The position numbers and the translations under genes are program-made. The notes under the pieces were generated by a model. It saw only the letters and a list, made by a program, of their open reading frames with translations, was not told the origin of the DNA and did not search any database. DNA of 64,000 nucleotides from Miniphocaeibacter halophilus (GTDB lineage Bacteria > Bacillota > Clostridia > Tissierellales > Peptoniphilaceae): positions 67,001 through 131,000 of the forward strand of contig NZ_CP066744.1 in the NCBI RefSeq assembly GCF_016458825.1, given 5' to 3'. Below, piece after piece: positions 16,194 through 25,819 of the stretch (positions are counted from its first letter, which is position 1; each line of letters opens with the position of its first letter).

Positions 16194-17468
16194 TTATAAA
16201 ACCTTAGTAGCGCCATCTTCTCTGATTTTTAAAACATAGCAAGAACCTTTGCCAAAAACTTTCTCAATACTTTCTTTATATTCATTCACAAATTCATTAT
16301 TGACAAAAATTTGTATTGTTCCTGCAAATCCACCACCATGAACTCTACAAACACCGTTAGTTCCTAATATTTTTTCAGATAATGCCAGTCCAACCGCAAC
16401 TTCTTGTGATTTTATACTTCCACCTTTATATATATTTTGAAGATATTTAAAAGAGCTATCACCTGAATTTGATACAAGTTTTTCAATTTCTTCAAGATTA
16501 TAATTTTCCAATGCAGCTACCATTTCTCCTACTCGTCTGTTTTCATTGAAGAAATGAATTGCTCTTAAAGTTGCCCTATCTCCACATTTTTCTAAAACAG
16601 TAGTAATATTTTTGAAAAACTCCTCTTCATTAACCATTCGTAAATAATCTTGATTAAATACATTTGCAACCTTTTTCATTTCACCGGAAATCATAGTGTA
16701 TTCATTTGAAAGATCAGCATGGGAACCCTTAGTGTCAACAATACAAATACTTAAATTCAATTTTGAAAAATCTACATCTAGGTGTTCAACTAATGGATTA
16801 TTAATATCCTTAAAATCTATAGTAATTAAATTTCCTATAGAACAAGCGCACTGATCCATTAACCCACTTGCCTTTCCAAAATATACAGTTTCAGCATACT
16901 GACCTACTTTTGCAATTTCAACAGGTGGAATAGTCATATTATTATACAAGCCTGACAGTATTGCTCCTATCATTACTTCAAAAGCTGCTGAAGATGACAA
17001 ACCGGAACCTATTAATACATCACTGGTAAAATAGCCTTTAAATCCTCCGATTTTATATCCTAGGTCCTTTAATCTACTAGTAACCCCTCTGATTAAAGAT
17101 TCTGAGGTCTCCTCTTCATTCTCCTTTTTATCTAAATCATCAATTCTTATTTCCTCAATAACTTGTTCATCACTTACAATATTAATATTTTCACTTTTAC
17201 TAACTACTGCAATCATATCTAAATTTATTGCTGCTGCAACAACACGACCTAATTGATGATCTGTATGATTTCCCAGTACTTCTGTCCTTCCTGGAACACT
17301 GTATATTTCAACTTCTTCATTTCCATATAAGGACTCAAATTTTTCTAAAGCACCAATATATCTTTCCTTTTGCTCTTTGATTTTTTCTTCATCCTTATAT
17401 AGTTTTAAAAAATCATTATTTAGTTTGTCATTTCTTATTAAATTTATAACTTCTTTTACTTTAAGCAT
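16194..17468 (-). CDS. galK: Galactokinase
   Basis: 424 residues, slightly longer than the roughly 390 of most bacterial GalK. GHMP-kinase motifs: the galactokinase signature variant PGRTEVLGNHTDHQLG near residue 60 and the phosphate-binding GSGLSSSAAFEV near 153, then a C-terminal HGGGFAGTIQ. It phosphorylates galactose at C1, the first Leloir step. It lies 21 bp downstream of galT in a two-gene operon. A weak hairpin with a TTTT run follows the stop; no strong terminator separates it from the rib promoter. Confidence 0.94.
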   Translation of the reverse strand: MLKVKEVINLIRNDKLNNDFLKLYKDEEKIKEQKERYIGALEKFESLYGNEEVEIYSVPGRTEVLGNHTDHQLGRVVAAAINLDMIAVVSKSENINIVSDEQVIEEIRIDDLDKKENEEETSESLIRGVTSRLKDLGYKIGGFKGYFTSDVLIGSGLSSSAAFEVMIGAILSGLYNNMTIPPVEIAKVGQYAETVYFGKASGLMDQCACSIGNLITIDFKDINNPLVEHLDVDFSKLNLSICIVDTKGSHADLSNEYTMISGEMKKVANVFNQDYLRMVNEEEFFKNITTVLEKCGDRATLRAIHFFNENRRVGEMVAALENYNLEEIEKLVSNSGDSSFKYLQNIYKGGSIKSQEVAVGLALSEKILGTNGVCRVHGGGFAGTIQIFVNNEFVNEYKESIEKVFGKGSCYVLKIREDGATKVL

Positions 17469-17489
17469 ATATTTCCTCTTCTCTTCTAT

Positions 17490-18974
17490 TTAAATAGATT
17501 CTACAAATTCAATAAAAGCTTTACTTCCTGTTTCATCTAATTTGAAAACACCACAGTCATCTAAGGCTTTAACGAAAATTTTCGCTGTTTCTTCCTCAAT
17601 AAATTCCTTTACATTGTTTTCATTAAAGTCCTTATTTTTCAAATCTTTATACCAGTCATAATGTTTTTCTAAAGATTCATGTTTATTTATATCTTCTTGC
17701 CCAAGTAAGCATTTACCTAATAACTCCAATTCGGTTTTTAAACGAGCCGGTAAAATAGCCAGTCCCATAACTTCAATTAAACCAATGTTCTCCTTCTTAA
17801 TATGATGTAAGCTTTCATGAGGGTGGAATATTCCAAAAGGATAGTCTTCAGAAGTTCTATTATTTCTTAATGTTAAATAAATAATATACTTCCCATTTTC
17901 ATAACGAACTATTGGAGTTATAGTATTATGTCTTACTTCATCTGTTTTATTTATAATATTTAAATCTATATTGGAATAATTTTTCCATTTCTCTAATATT
18001 TTTTCTGATAATTCTAATACTTCCTTCTTCTTATCTGAAGAAAGCCTAATAGTTGATAAAGGCCATTTTAACAGCTCAACAGAAGTTGATGGATATTTTT
18101 CTAATTTTACTGAATACATAATTTTTGCATTTTCTATTGGAAAAATATATCTACCTCCTTGAAAATGGTCATGGGATAAAATAGATCCTCCTACTACTGG
18201 TAAATCAGCATTTGAACCAATCATATAATGAGGAAATTGTTCTACAAAGGAAAATAATTTTGAAATAGTTTCAATGTCTATTTTCATTGGAATATGTTCT
18301 TTATTTAAAACAATACAGTGCTCATTGTAATATACATAAGGAGAATATTGTAAATAATACTCTTCATTATCTAGTTTTATTGGAATAATACGATGGGTTT
18401 GTCTTGCTGCTCGATTAAAATCACCTTTAAATCCAACATTTTCTTTACACAATGCACATTTTGGATAACCTGTAGAAACAATGTTTTTTGACTTTAATAT
18501 TTCTTTTGGATCTTTTTCCGGCTTAGAAATATTAATTGTAATTTCAATTTCTCCATAATCACTATCATATGTAAAAAATATATTTTTATCTGTCCTTGTT
18601 TTTCTAATATAATTTGAAGCTATGGACAAGTTATAGAAATAATCTGTAGCACTATTTGCCCCTTCTTTTTCATACAAAGAAGTAAAATTATTAACCACTT
18701 CATTTGGACGTGGCATTATACAGTTCATAATTCTTGTATCAAATAAATCCTTTTCTGTTACAGAATTATTAATTATTCCTTTATTAACGGAATACTCTAA
18801 CATCTCTTCTAATATTGGAACGGCTGTAGCTAATTCTTCCTCAATTTTAAAAAATTCAAAACTATCTAACTGTAATACATCCAACAACATATTAACTGAA
18901 TATTCAACATCATCTGTTTCTATTAAGCCTTTTTGTAAACCAAAATTTATTAATCTGCTAATTTGATAGTTCAT
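17490..18974 (-). CDS. galT: UDP-glucose-hexose-1-phosphate uridylyltransferase, class II
   Basis: 494 residues, matching the Firmicute class II GalT, unrelated in length to the roughly 350-residue HIT-type enzyme of E. coli. Landmarks are MPRPNEVVNNF near residue 89 and the histidine-containing GGSILSHDHFQGG near 258, with FHPHESLHH later. It exchanges UDP between glucose-1-phosphate and galactose-1-phosphate. Driven by a near-consensus promoter shared back-to-back with galE. SD AAAGGAG before the ATG. Confidence 0.94.
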   Translation of the reverse strand: MNYQISRLINFGLQKGLIETDDVEYSVNMLLDVLQLDSFEFFKIEEELATAVPILEEMLEYSVNKGIINNSVTEKDLFDTRIMNCIMPRPNEVVNNFTSLYEKEGANSATDYFYNLSIASNYIRKTRTDKNIFFTYDSDYGEIEITINISKPEKDPKEILKSKNIVSTGYPKCALCKENVGFKGDFNRAARQTHRIIPIKLDNEEYYLQYSPYVYYNEHCIVLNKEHIPMKIDIETISKLFSFVEQFPHYMIGSNADLPVVGGSILSHDHFQGGRYIFPIENAKIMYSVKLEKYPSTSVELLKWPLSTIRLSSDKKKEVLELSEKILEKWKNYSNIDLNIINKTDEVRHNTITPIVRYENGKYIIYLTLRNNRTSEDYPFGIFHPHESLHHIKKENIGLIEVMGLAILPARLKTELELLGKCLLGQEDINKHESLEKHYDWYKDLKNKDFNENNVKEFIEEETAKIFVKALDDCGVFKLDETGSKAFIEFVESI

Positions 18975-19003
18975 AATATTCTCCTTTGCTTTATTTTAAT
19001 TCA

Positions 19004-19031
19004 ATTATACCATTTTACTAAAATATGTCAA
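19004..19031 (-). promoter_or_regulatory. Promoter of galTK
   Basis: TTGACA (19026-19031), 16-bp spacer, TATAAT (19004-19009) on the minus strand. The spacer contains the first operator. Confidence 0.85.
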
Positions 19032-19067
19032 TTATTTTACTAAAATATTGACTTTTTTTACTAAAAT
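19012..19067. promoter_or_regulatory. Three phased GalR-type operators
   Basis: TTTTACTAAAAT occurs three times, in the near-palindromic sites 19012-19024, 19034-19046 and 19055-19067. Centres are 22 and 21 bp apart, about two helical turns. The outer two lie in the spacers of the divergent galT and galE promoters and the third between their -35 elements. The nearby LacI-family gene is the likely repressor. Confidence 0.8.
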
Positions 19068-19075
19068 GCTATAAT
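19048..19075 (+). promoter_or_regulatory. Promoter of galE-galR
   Basis: TTGACT (19048-19053), 16-bp spacer, TATAAT (19070-19075), 24 bp before the galE ATG. The spacer holds the third operator. Confidence 0.85.
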
Positions 19076-19099
19076 TAATAGTAACAAGGAGGGATAATT

Positions 19100-20074
19100 A
19101 TGAGTATTTTAGTTCTTGGAGGCGCCGGATATATAGGTAGCCATACGGTTTACAAATTAATTGAAAAAGGTGAAGACATAGTAATTGTTGACAATTTACA
19201 AACAGGGTTTGAAAAATTAGTTCATCCAAAAGCAAGATTTTATAAAGGTGATATTAGAGATCTACAATTTATGGATGAGGTTTTTACAAAAGAGGACATT
19301 AAAGGTATAATTCATTTTGCAGCTAATTCATTAGTTGGTGAAAGCATGACTAAACCTTTAGACTATTATGACAATAATGTTTATGGTATGATTTGTCTAT
19401 TAAAGATAATGAAAAAACATAATGTAAAAAACATTGTATTTTCTTCAACTGCTGCAACTTATGGGGATCCTAAGAAAATACCTATTACTGAAGACGATGA
19501 AACAAATCCTACTAATACATACGGTGAAACTAAACTAGCAATGGAAAAAATGATGAAATGGTGTGAAAAAGCCTATGATATAAAATGGGTTGCACTTCGC
19601 TATTTCAACGCTTGTGGAGCACATGAAGATGGAATAATAGGAGAACTTCATAATCCTGAAACACATTTAATACCTTTAGTATTACAAGTTCCTTTAGGTG
19701 TTCGTGATACTATTTATATTTTCGGTGATGATTATGACACTCCAGACGGAACTTGTATTCGTGATTATATTCATGTTAATGATTTAGCTGAGGCTCATTT
19801 TAAAGCATTAAACTATTTATATGACGGAAATGAAAGTAATATTTTTAACTTAGGAAATGGAGAGGGCTTTTCAGTATTAGAAATAATAAATGCTGCTAAA
19901 GAAGTTACAAATCTACCAATAAATGTAGAAATAAGTCCTAGAAGACCAGGAGATCCTGCTAGGTTAATTGCTAATAACAAAAAGGCAAAAGAATTATTAA
20001 ATTGGAGTCCAGAATATACAGATATTAAAAAAATAATTAAAACTGCGTGGAATTTTTATTTAAAGAACAAATAA
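19100..20074 (+). CDS. galE: UDP-glucose 4-epimerase
   Basis: 324 residues, extended short-chain dehydrogenase fold. NAD-binding GGAGYIGSH is at 7-15, the serine in FSSTAATYGDP and the catalytic YGETK follow, and the substrate loop has RYFNACGAH. It interconverts UDP-galactose and UDP-glucose. Start chosen at 19100 with AAGGAGGG upstream. It is followed 12 bp later by the LacI-family regulator and is divergent from galTK, completing the Leloir pathway. Confidence 0.96.
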   Translation: MSILVLGGAGYIGSHTVYKLIEKGEDIVIVDNLQTGFEKLVHPKARFYKGDIRDLQFMDEVFTKEDIKGIIHFAANSLVGESMTKPLDYYDNNVYGMICLLKIMKKHNVKNIVFSSTAATYGDPKKIPITEDDETNPTNTYGETKLAMEKMMKWCEKAYDIKWVALRYFNACGAHEDGIIGELHNPETHLIPLVLQVPLGVRDTIYIFGDDYDTPDGTCIRDYIHVNDLAEAHFKALNYLYDGNESNIFNLGNGEGFSVLEIINAAKEVTNLPINVEISPRRPGDPARLIANNKKAKELLNWSPEYTDIKKIIKTAWNFYLKNK

Positions 20075-20086
20075 GGGGTAAAAGAT

Positions 20087-21067
20087 ATGGCTACTATTAG
20101 AGATATTGCTAAAAAAGCAAAAGTTTCAATTACAACAGTTTCTAGAATATTAAATGAAGACCCTACCCTACAGGTAGCTCCGGAAACTAGAAAAATAGTT
20201 ACTGAAACTGCTAAAGAATTAAATTATACTGTTCGAAAAAAATCTAAAAGTAGTCATTCTTTTTCAATAGGTGTTTTACAATGGTTTTCTATAAAAGAAG
20301 AAATTCAAGATCCATTTTATTTATATATTAGACAGGGTGTTGAAGATTACTGTAGGAAAAACAAAATAGAATTAATTAGAAATTTTAAAGATGATGTTAA
20401 CTATATTGACTCATTAAAGGATGTAGACGGTCTTATTTGTATTGGTAAGTTTTCAAATGATGAAATTACTACTTTGAAAAACAAACATAAAAATATAATC
20501 TTTGTAGATTTATGTACCGATAAAATAATCGTCAATACTATTTCTTTAGACTTTAAAAATGCTGTATATGATTTGTTAAGTCTTTTAAAATCCAAAAACC
20601 ATAAAAGTATCGGATATTTAGGCGGTTTAGAATATGTTAATGAAAATACTCTCTATGAAGATAAGAGAAAAAAATATTTTATTAAATTTTGCCAAGAAAA
20701 TAAAATAGACTACAAGCCCTACTTAATAGAAGATTCCTTTAGCATACAGTCCGGATACAAAATGATGAAAAAATTAATTGAAGATGACAATCTCCCATCA
20801 GCAATATTTGCAGCTAGTGATTCAATTGCAATTGGAGCTTTAAATGCCTTACAGGAATATAATATAGAAGTTCCTAATACTATTTCCATAATAGGATTTA
20901 ATGATGTAGTAGGTTCTAGATTTACTAATCCACCACTTACAACGGTCCATGCTCCTGCTTATGAAATGGGAAAATATGCAGCAAATTTCATATATAATTT
21001 TCATAACTATAATATTCCAATAAATATGGTCTTTCCATGTAGAATTATAGAAAGAAAAACAACGTAA
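20087..21067 (+). CDS. galR: LacI-family repressor of the gal genes
   Basis: 326 residues. The N-terminal helix-turn-helix is typical (MATIRDIAKKAKVSITTVSR, residues 1-20), followed by the hinge and a periplasmic-binding-protein-like sensor domain with DGLICIGKFS, FAASDSIAIGALNAL and DVVGSRFTNPPLTTV. Co-transcribed with galE. The three identical 12-bp boxes in the galT-galE spacer are the natural targets; galactose or a derivative is the probable inducer. The gene symbol rests on context. Confidence 0.87.
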   Translation: MATIRDIAKKAKVSITTVSRILNEDPTLQVAPETRKIVTETAKELNYTVRKKSKSSHSFSIGVLQWFSIKEEIQDPFYLYIRQGVEDYCRKNKIELIRNFKDDVNYIDSLKDVDGLICIGKFSNDEITTLKNKHKNIIFVDLCTDKIIVNTISLDFKNAVYDLLSLLKSKNHKSIGYLGGLEYVNENTLYEDKRKKYFIKFCQENKIDYKPYLIEDSFSIQSGYKMMKKLIEDDNLPSAIFAASDSIAIGALNALQEYNIEVPNTISIIGFNDVVGSRFTNPPLTTVHAPAYEMGKYAANFIYNFHNYNIPINMVFPCRIIERKTT

Positions 21068-21089
21068 CTTTTAAAATTACGTTGTTTTT
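21055..21089. terminator. Terminator between galR and the amidohydrolase gene
   Basis: Perfect 13-bp stem AAAAACAACGTAA / TTACGTTGTTTTT. It overlaps the galR stop codon and can serve both convergent genes. Confidence 0.88.
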
Positions 21090-21101
21090 CTTTAGTCATT
21101 T

Positions 21102-22361
21102 TTAAATTATATTAATATTAAAGTTTTCCTTAATAATTTTACCTTCTTTAAAAATATATTCCATAGAGTTCGCACTTAAGTTTCTTATATTTTCTAGTGG
21201 ATCCTTGTTTAAAATCAACAAATCAGCTGATTTCCCCTCTTCTAATGTACCTGTAATATTATCTACTTTTAACATTTCTGCACCGGTTTTTGTCGCAGCT
21301 ACAATTGTATCCATAATAGACAATTTTGCCTTTTCCACAAAGGAATAAATTTCACCAATAGCTGTTTTTCCATAAGGAGTTAAGGAAGAACAAAAGGAAT
21401 CTGAACCAATAGTTAATCCTATGCCTTTTTTTGCAGCTTTCCTTAAATTTTCATAAACTCTTTGCAGTTCTTTTTCTTCTACAGTACTTCCTTCGTATTT
21501 ATCATGAATTTGTGGTATATACGGTGGTTCATAAGTTTTAAACCATTCTTGTAAAAATTGAATAGTTGGACAAAAATAAATGCCCTTTTCTGCCATTATA
21601 CCTAAACATTCATCGTTTAAAGTCTGTCCATGAATAATTAAATGAACCCCTGCTTTTGCTGAATTTAAAGCACCTTCAAAGCCTTCAGCATGACTCCAAA
21701 CCGGAATACCAACCATTTTACATTCATCAACAACAGCTTGAATCTCCTCCATTGTATAGTGAGGGTCAAGTTTTTTATCCCAACGCCAAATTCCACCGCC
21801 TGTTGACCATATTTTTATTGCATCAGGATTATCTCTTAAACGCATTCTCACTGCTTTCCTTAAATCCCAAGGTCCGTCTACTCTCTCTGCCCAAGGATGA
21901 CTTACATTGTTGTATTCATAAGGTAACTTATGGGAATCCCCATGTCCACAAGTTCTACAAAAACCTCTGCCTGTTCCAACAATTCTTGGACCTTCCATTA
22001 CTCCTTGTTCAACCATATCCCTAATATTAAGACCTATAAAACCAATTTCACCAACTGTTGTAACTCCACCTAACAAGGTTTCCTTTGCTTGCTCCACTGC
22101 TACAACAGCCTTTTGCATAATAGGTTCCAGTACCCAATTAGAATCATTGTCAGTTAAATTTCCGGAAAAATGCAAATGAGTATCAATAATCCCCGGCATA
22201 ATTACTTTATTACTACAATCTATTATCCTATAATCTCCAGACACTTCCTTATACTTACCTACATAAACAATTTTCTTGTTTTCTATTATTAAAGTACCTT
22301 TTTCAATGGGAATTGATCCTCTTCCATCTATAATTTTTCCATTTATTAAAGCGTATTTCAT
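21102..22361 (-). CDS. Amidohydrolase-family metal-dependent hydrolase
   Basis: 419 residues, imidazolonepropionase/prolidase-like subgroup of the amidohydrolase superfamily. Metal motifs: MPGIIDTHLHFSG (HxH near residue 62), the lysine-containing DAIKIWSTGGG, VWSHAEG, LIIHGQ and the late GSDSFCSS Asp. The C-terminus GTLEEGKSADLLILNKDPL is standard. No signal peptide, so cytoplasmic. Members cleave cyclic amides or Xaa-Pro-type dipeptides; substrate cannot be read from sequence. It is a single gene convergent with galR. Confidence 0.83.
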   Translation of the reverse strand: MKYALINGKIIDGRGSIPIEKGTLIIENKKIVYVGKYKEVSGDYRIIDCSNKVIMPGIIDTHLHFSGNLTDNDSNWVLEPIMQKAVVAVEQAKETLLGGVTTVGEIGFIGLNIRDMVEQGVMEGPRIVGTGRGFCRTCGHGDSHKLPYEYNNVSHPWAERVDGPWDLRKAVRMRLRDNPDAIKIWSTGGGIWRWDKKLDPHYTMEEIQAVVDECKMVGIPVWSHAEGFEGALNSAKAGVHLIIHGQTLNDECLGIMAEKGIYFCPTIQFLQEWFKTYEPPYIPQIHDKYEGSTVEEKELQRVYENLRKAAKKGIGLTIGSDSFCSSLTPYGKTAIGEIYSFVEKAKLSIMDTIVAATKTGAEMLKVDNITGTLEEGKSADLLILNKDPLENIRNLSANSMEYIFKEGKIIKENFNINII

Positions 22362-22438
22362 ATTTCAACCCCTGTTAGAATAATTTAATATAGTATTATT
22401 GTAAATTGTTTTTATGAAATATTCCATAAATATATTAG

Positions 22439-25021
22439 TTATTCTATTATACTAAGTTTTTCTATTATATTAACATTCTTTAAGTTTTTATTTAGAAAAT
22501 ATGAAATTATAAAGGATATCATTAATGTAAACATAGCTAAAATTATAATTATCGGATAATTATATCTATATTCTATTCCGTATAAATATAATTCTGCCTC
22601 ATAATATAAAAATTTTGAAACAATCTTAGAAAAAATTACTATAAAGAATAATGACAATATACTAAAAATCATATTCTCAAAATATATAATTTTCTTTAAA
22701 CTATCTATTTCCATACCTATAGCTTTATAAATATAAAAATCTTCCCTTCTAATTTGAATTCTGTACTTTAAGTTATTAGTTAAGTTTAGTAAAACTAAAA
22801 TAAATGTTACAACGGCTATTCCATAAATATAAATTAATTCCTTTTTATACATAGTGTCAATTTTTTCTTTTTCTTCAATTAAACTCCTAGCTGTAACTTC
22901 TCCATTTTCAACTGCTAATTCTATTAATTTTTCTTCAATCAATCTATCATTTGTCTTACTTGAAAGTACATTCCTATTTACGTTAATTGTTAAATATGTA
23001 GGATTATTAACTATTTTTCTTATATTTTCTTCACTAGTTATAAGCAGGGGGTAAACTTGTTCCAACAAAGATACTGACTTCATATAAGGATAATATACTA
23101 TTGCTGAAATTTTATAATCCTTTTCCATATATTTGTTATTGATATCTGAGAAATTCCAATATCTTTCAGAATTTATATTATTAATATCTGTATATTTAAT
23201 TGTAATTGTATCTCCAACTTTATAGTCTATAATTGTTAGTCCATTTTTAAAATAACCAACAGCTCCCTTAGATTTTCCATAGCTACTAGTTCTTGGCATT
23301 GCAATTATTATCTCATTTTCCTTCAAGTTATTATTATCAATATTGCCTTCTACAATATATTTTTTCAATTTTTCCAAAGCATTATCATTATAGCCCTTTA
23401 ATTTAGTATGATATAAATTTTCAAACTTATCTTTTCCTCTAAGTGAAAAACCATAATGGGAATTTACTATTTTTTCTTGATTATTTAAATATTCTTTATT
23501 TCTACTTTCATTATTATCAACTACTTTAATTGGCAAAGCAATTTGAGTTTCTATGCTTTGTATTCCATCAATATTTTTAATATTATTTAATGTTAATTCT
23601 GAAATCCCCTTACCTATATCCATGTCATCATAGGCAGTTAATAAATAATCACTATTATAGAAATTAGTTCTAGTTTGTATATTATTTATTTCTTCAATTA
23701 TATAGGATTTATATGCTAAGCCATAAAATAAGGTTCCTCCTATTATTAAAGACAAAATCACAATAAAAGAAGTTTTAACATTAGTAAATATATACTTCAT
23801 ACTTAGTTTTTTTAATAATAGGTTTTTATTTTCTTCTCCAGTTATATTTACTAAACTAAATTTGTCCTTACCGGTATTCCCATGTCCTGTAATATTTTTT
23901 ATTATAGATACTCCATTTATTCCCCTACTTCCAATTACTCCTACAAAAACAAGAACTATAAAAAACATTAAAATACTTATAATAATTTCATTTATTGGAT
24001 ATATAATATTAAACTTCTCTAATTTCCCCCAAAAAAATATTTTTAAATTTTCATCATTTGAAAAATTAGTTATTATTTTTACACTTAAAAATCCAATTAT
24101 TATTCCTATTGGTATACTATAAAAATAAAGTTTTAATAATTCCAATATCATTATCTTCTTTACTTGTTTTTTAGTTACTCCAATAGCTCTTAACATACCA
24201 AATTGTTTTTCTCTTTTTATTAATGATATTCTATATATTCCAAACACAATTAGTCCACCAATTAATAACAACAAAGCATTTAACTTTATATTCGCTATTA
24301 TTAATTCCTCTTTGTTTTCAAGCCAAGGATTTTTTACTATATTTTTATTTGGAATTTCTAATTCATTTTCTATTTTTTCTATTTCTTTTTCTATATTTAT
24401 ATTTTCTTTAAATTTCAAATGTACTAAATATTCCTTGGAATCATCGTATACTAAGTTAGTATATAGAATTATAGCACCCCCCATCTTATTTAATGGCATA
24501 TCATTTAATATTCCAACTATTTTATATTTATTGTTTACATTACCTGGTTTAATTGGAAAACTAAATTCTGTTCCAACTATAGGGTTTATTCCTAAATTTA
24601 ATAATGTCCATTTCTCAGCTACAATTTCATTTTTGTTTTTAGGCATTTTCCCTTCAATTAATTTTGAAACCTTTAAAATAGAATCTGTATTAGCAGATAT
24701 AATTACAGCTGCTTGATTGTTTTTTGTTTTTATAGTAGATAAGTATTTTTCTATTCCTAAATTTTCAATTGTTTTATTTTCTTGTAATTCTTTTATCTGT
24801 TCCATTGATAGATTTTTAATTTCATAGTCCATATTTGTATATATAAACTGATTTTGTATTGATTCAAGTCTATGATTTGTATATAACATTGTTGTTAAAC
24901 TTACTATTAAAGTGATTATTAAAGACATCCCTAATATTAACGATAAGGAATTCTTCTTATATGATTTTATAAATCTATTAGTTAATAATAAAATACTTTC
25001 TTTGTTTTTTATTTTTACCAT
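22439..25021 (-). CDS. FtsX-family ABC transporter permease
   Basis: 860 residues with two FtsX-like halves. Each half has an N-terminal membrane anchor (about residues 24-46 and 412-436), a large extracytoplasmic domain and a bundle of three helices (about 245-360 and 755-850). The cytoplasmic segment ERQFGMLRAIGVTKKQVKKI-like region near residue 275 is characteristic of this family. With the ATPase just upstream it forms a MacB/BceB-like mechanotransmission complex rather than a classic importer. A two-component system lies upstream, an arrangement known for peptide-antibiotic sensing and resistance. The extracellular domains are Asn/Lys-rich and not assignable. Confidence 0.85.
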   Translation of the reverse strand: MVKIKNKESILLLTNRFIKSYKKNSLSLILGMSLIITLIVSLTTMLYTNHRLESIQNQFIYTNMDYEIKNLSMEQIKELQENKTIENLGIEKYLSTIKTKNNQAAVIISANTDSILKVSKLIEGKMPKNKNEIVAEKWTLLNLGINPIVGTEFSFPIKPGNVNNKYKIVGILNDMPLNKMGGAIILYTNLVYDDSKEYLVHLKFKENINIEKEIEKIENELEIPNKNIVKNPWLENKEELIIANIKLNALLLLIGGLIVFGIYRISLIKREKQFGMLRAIGVTKKQVKKIMILELLKLYFYSIPIGIIIGFLSVKIITNFSNDENLKIFFWGKLEKFNIIYPINEIIISILMFFIVLVFVGVIGSRGINGVSIIKNITGHGNTGKDKFSLVNITGEENKNLLLKKLSMKYIFTNVKTSFIVILSLIIGGTLFYGLAYKSYIIEEINNIQTRTNFYNSDYLLTAYDDMDIGKGISELTLNNIKNIDGIQSIETQIALPIKVVDNNESRNKEYLNNQEKIVNSHYGFSLRGKDKFENLYHTKLKGYNDNALEKLKKYIVEGNIDNNNLKENEIIIAMPRTSSYGKSKGAVGYFKNGLTIIDYKVGDTITIKYTDINNINSERYWNFSDINNKYMEKDYKISAIVYYPYMKSVSLLEQVYPLLITSEENIRKIVNNPTYLTINVNRNVLSSKTNDRLIEEKLIELAVENGEVTARSLIEEKEKIDTMYKKELIYIYGIAVVTFILVLLNLTNNLKYRIQIRREDFYIYKAIGMEIDSLKKIIYFENMIFSILSLFFIVIFSKIVSKFLYYEAELYLYGIEYRYNYPIIIILAMFTLMISFIISYFLNKNLKNVNIIEKLSIIE

Positions 25022-25034
25022 TTCCTACCTCTTT

Positions 25035-25697
25035 TTAAAGGATTACGCCATCTTCCAACCTTAAAATTCTATCGGCAAGTTGAGCTATTTCTTCATTATG
25101 AGTAATAATTACTGTTGTTTGATTAAACTCTCTACTAGTTACTTTTAATAAGCCCATCACACTTTGACTTGTTCTTGAATCTAAGTTTCCTGTTGGTTCA
25201 TCAGCTAAAATAATCGCCGGTTTTGTCGATAAAGCTCTAGCTATTGCAACTCTTTGTTGTTGTCCACCTGATAAAGTATTTGGTAAACTATCCAGCTTAT
25301 CCTCTATACCTAAAGTTTTAATTATATTTTTAATATATTCTTCATCTAACTTTCTTCCGTCTAACTTTATAGGTAGTATAATATTTTCCCAAACTGTTAG
25401 CATAGGTATTAAGTTGAATTTTTGAAATACAAATCCGATATTTCTTCGTCTAAAAATCGTCAATTCCTCATCATTTAATTTACTTAAATTCTTTTCATCT
25501 ACTATTATTGTCCCTTCCGTTGGATTATCTAATCCACCTAAAATATTTAATAATGTCGACTTTCCAGAACCACTGGTTCCTACAATAGCTAAAAACTCTC
25601 CTTTATTTACTGTTAAATTCACTCCATTTAAAGCACAAACAGAAGTTTCCCCTTTTCCATATATCTTTTTTAATTCTTTTGCCTTTACAATTTCCAT
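25035..25697 (-). CDS. ABC transporter ATPase, LolD/MacB type
   Basis: 220 residues. Walker A GTSGSGKST (about 39-47), Q-loop FVFQKFNLIPML, signature LSGGQQQRVAIARAL, Walker B ILADEPTGNLD and the switch His in IITHNEE are all intact. The family powers FtsX-like permeases; the permease gene starts 13 bp downstream. SD GAGGT precedes the ATG. A terminator-like hairpin lies between this gene and the upstream histidine kinase. Confidence 0.93.
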   Translation of the reverse strand: MEIVKAKELKKIYGKGETSVCALNGVNLTVNKGEFLAIVGTSGSGKSTLLNILGGLDNPTEGTIIVDEKNLSKLNDEELTIFRRRNIGFVFQKFNLIPMLTVWENIILPIKLDGRKLDEEYIKNIIKTLGIEDKLDSLPNTLSGGQQQRVAIARALSTKPAIILADEPTGNLDSRTSQSVMGLLKVTSREFNQTTVIITHNEEIAQLADRILRLEDGVIL

Positions 25698-25728
25698 ATT
25701 AATTTACCTCATTTTATTAAAAATAATT

Positions 25729-25760
25729 AAAAAAAATCTATATTGAATATTTCAATATAG
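25729..25760 (-). terminator. Terminator between kinase gene and ABC transporter
   Basis: Perfect 10-bp stem CTATATTGAA / TTCAATATAG with a 3-nt loop, then A and a run of eight T on the minus strand. It may attenuate read-through into the ABC genes; no strong promoter is visible after it. Confidence 0.75.
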
Positions 25761-25793
25761 ACTTTATCATATAAATGTTTCAAATTAATATCC

Positions 25794-25819
25794 TAAATAT
25801 ATCAATATTGATATATTTA
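25794..25819. repeat. 26-bp perfect palindrome at the kinase stop codon
   Basis: TAAATATATCAAT and its exact complement meet at the centre; the outer end is the kinase stop codon. It could be a response-regulator site for the ABC genes or an mRNA 3' structure. Confidence 0.45.
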
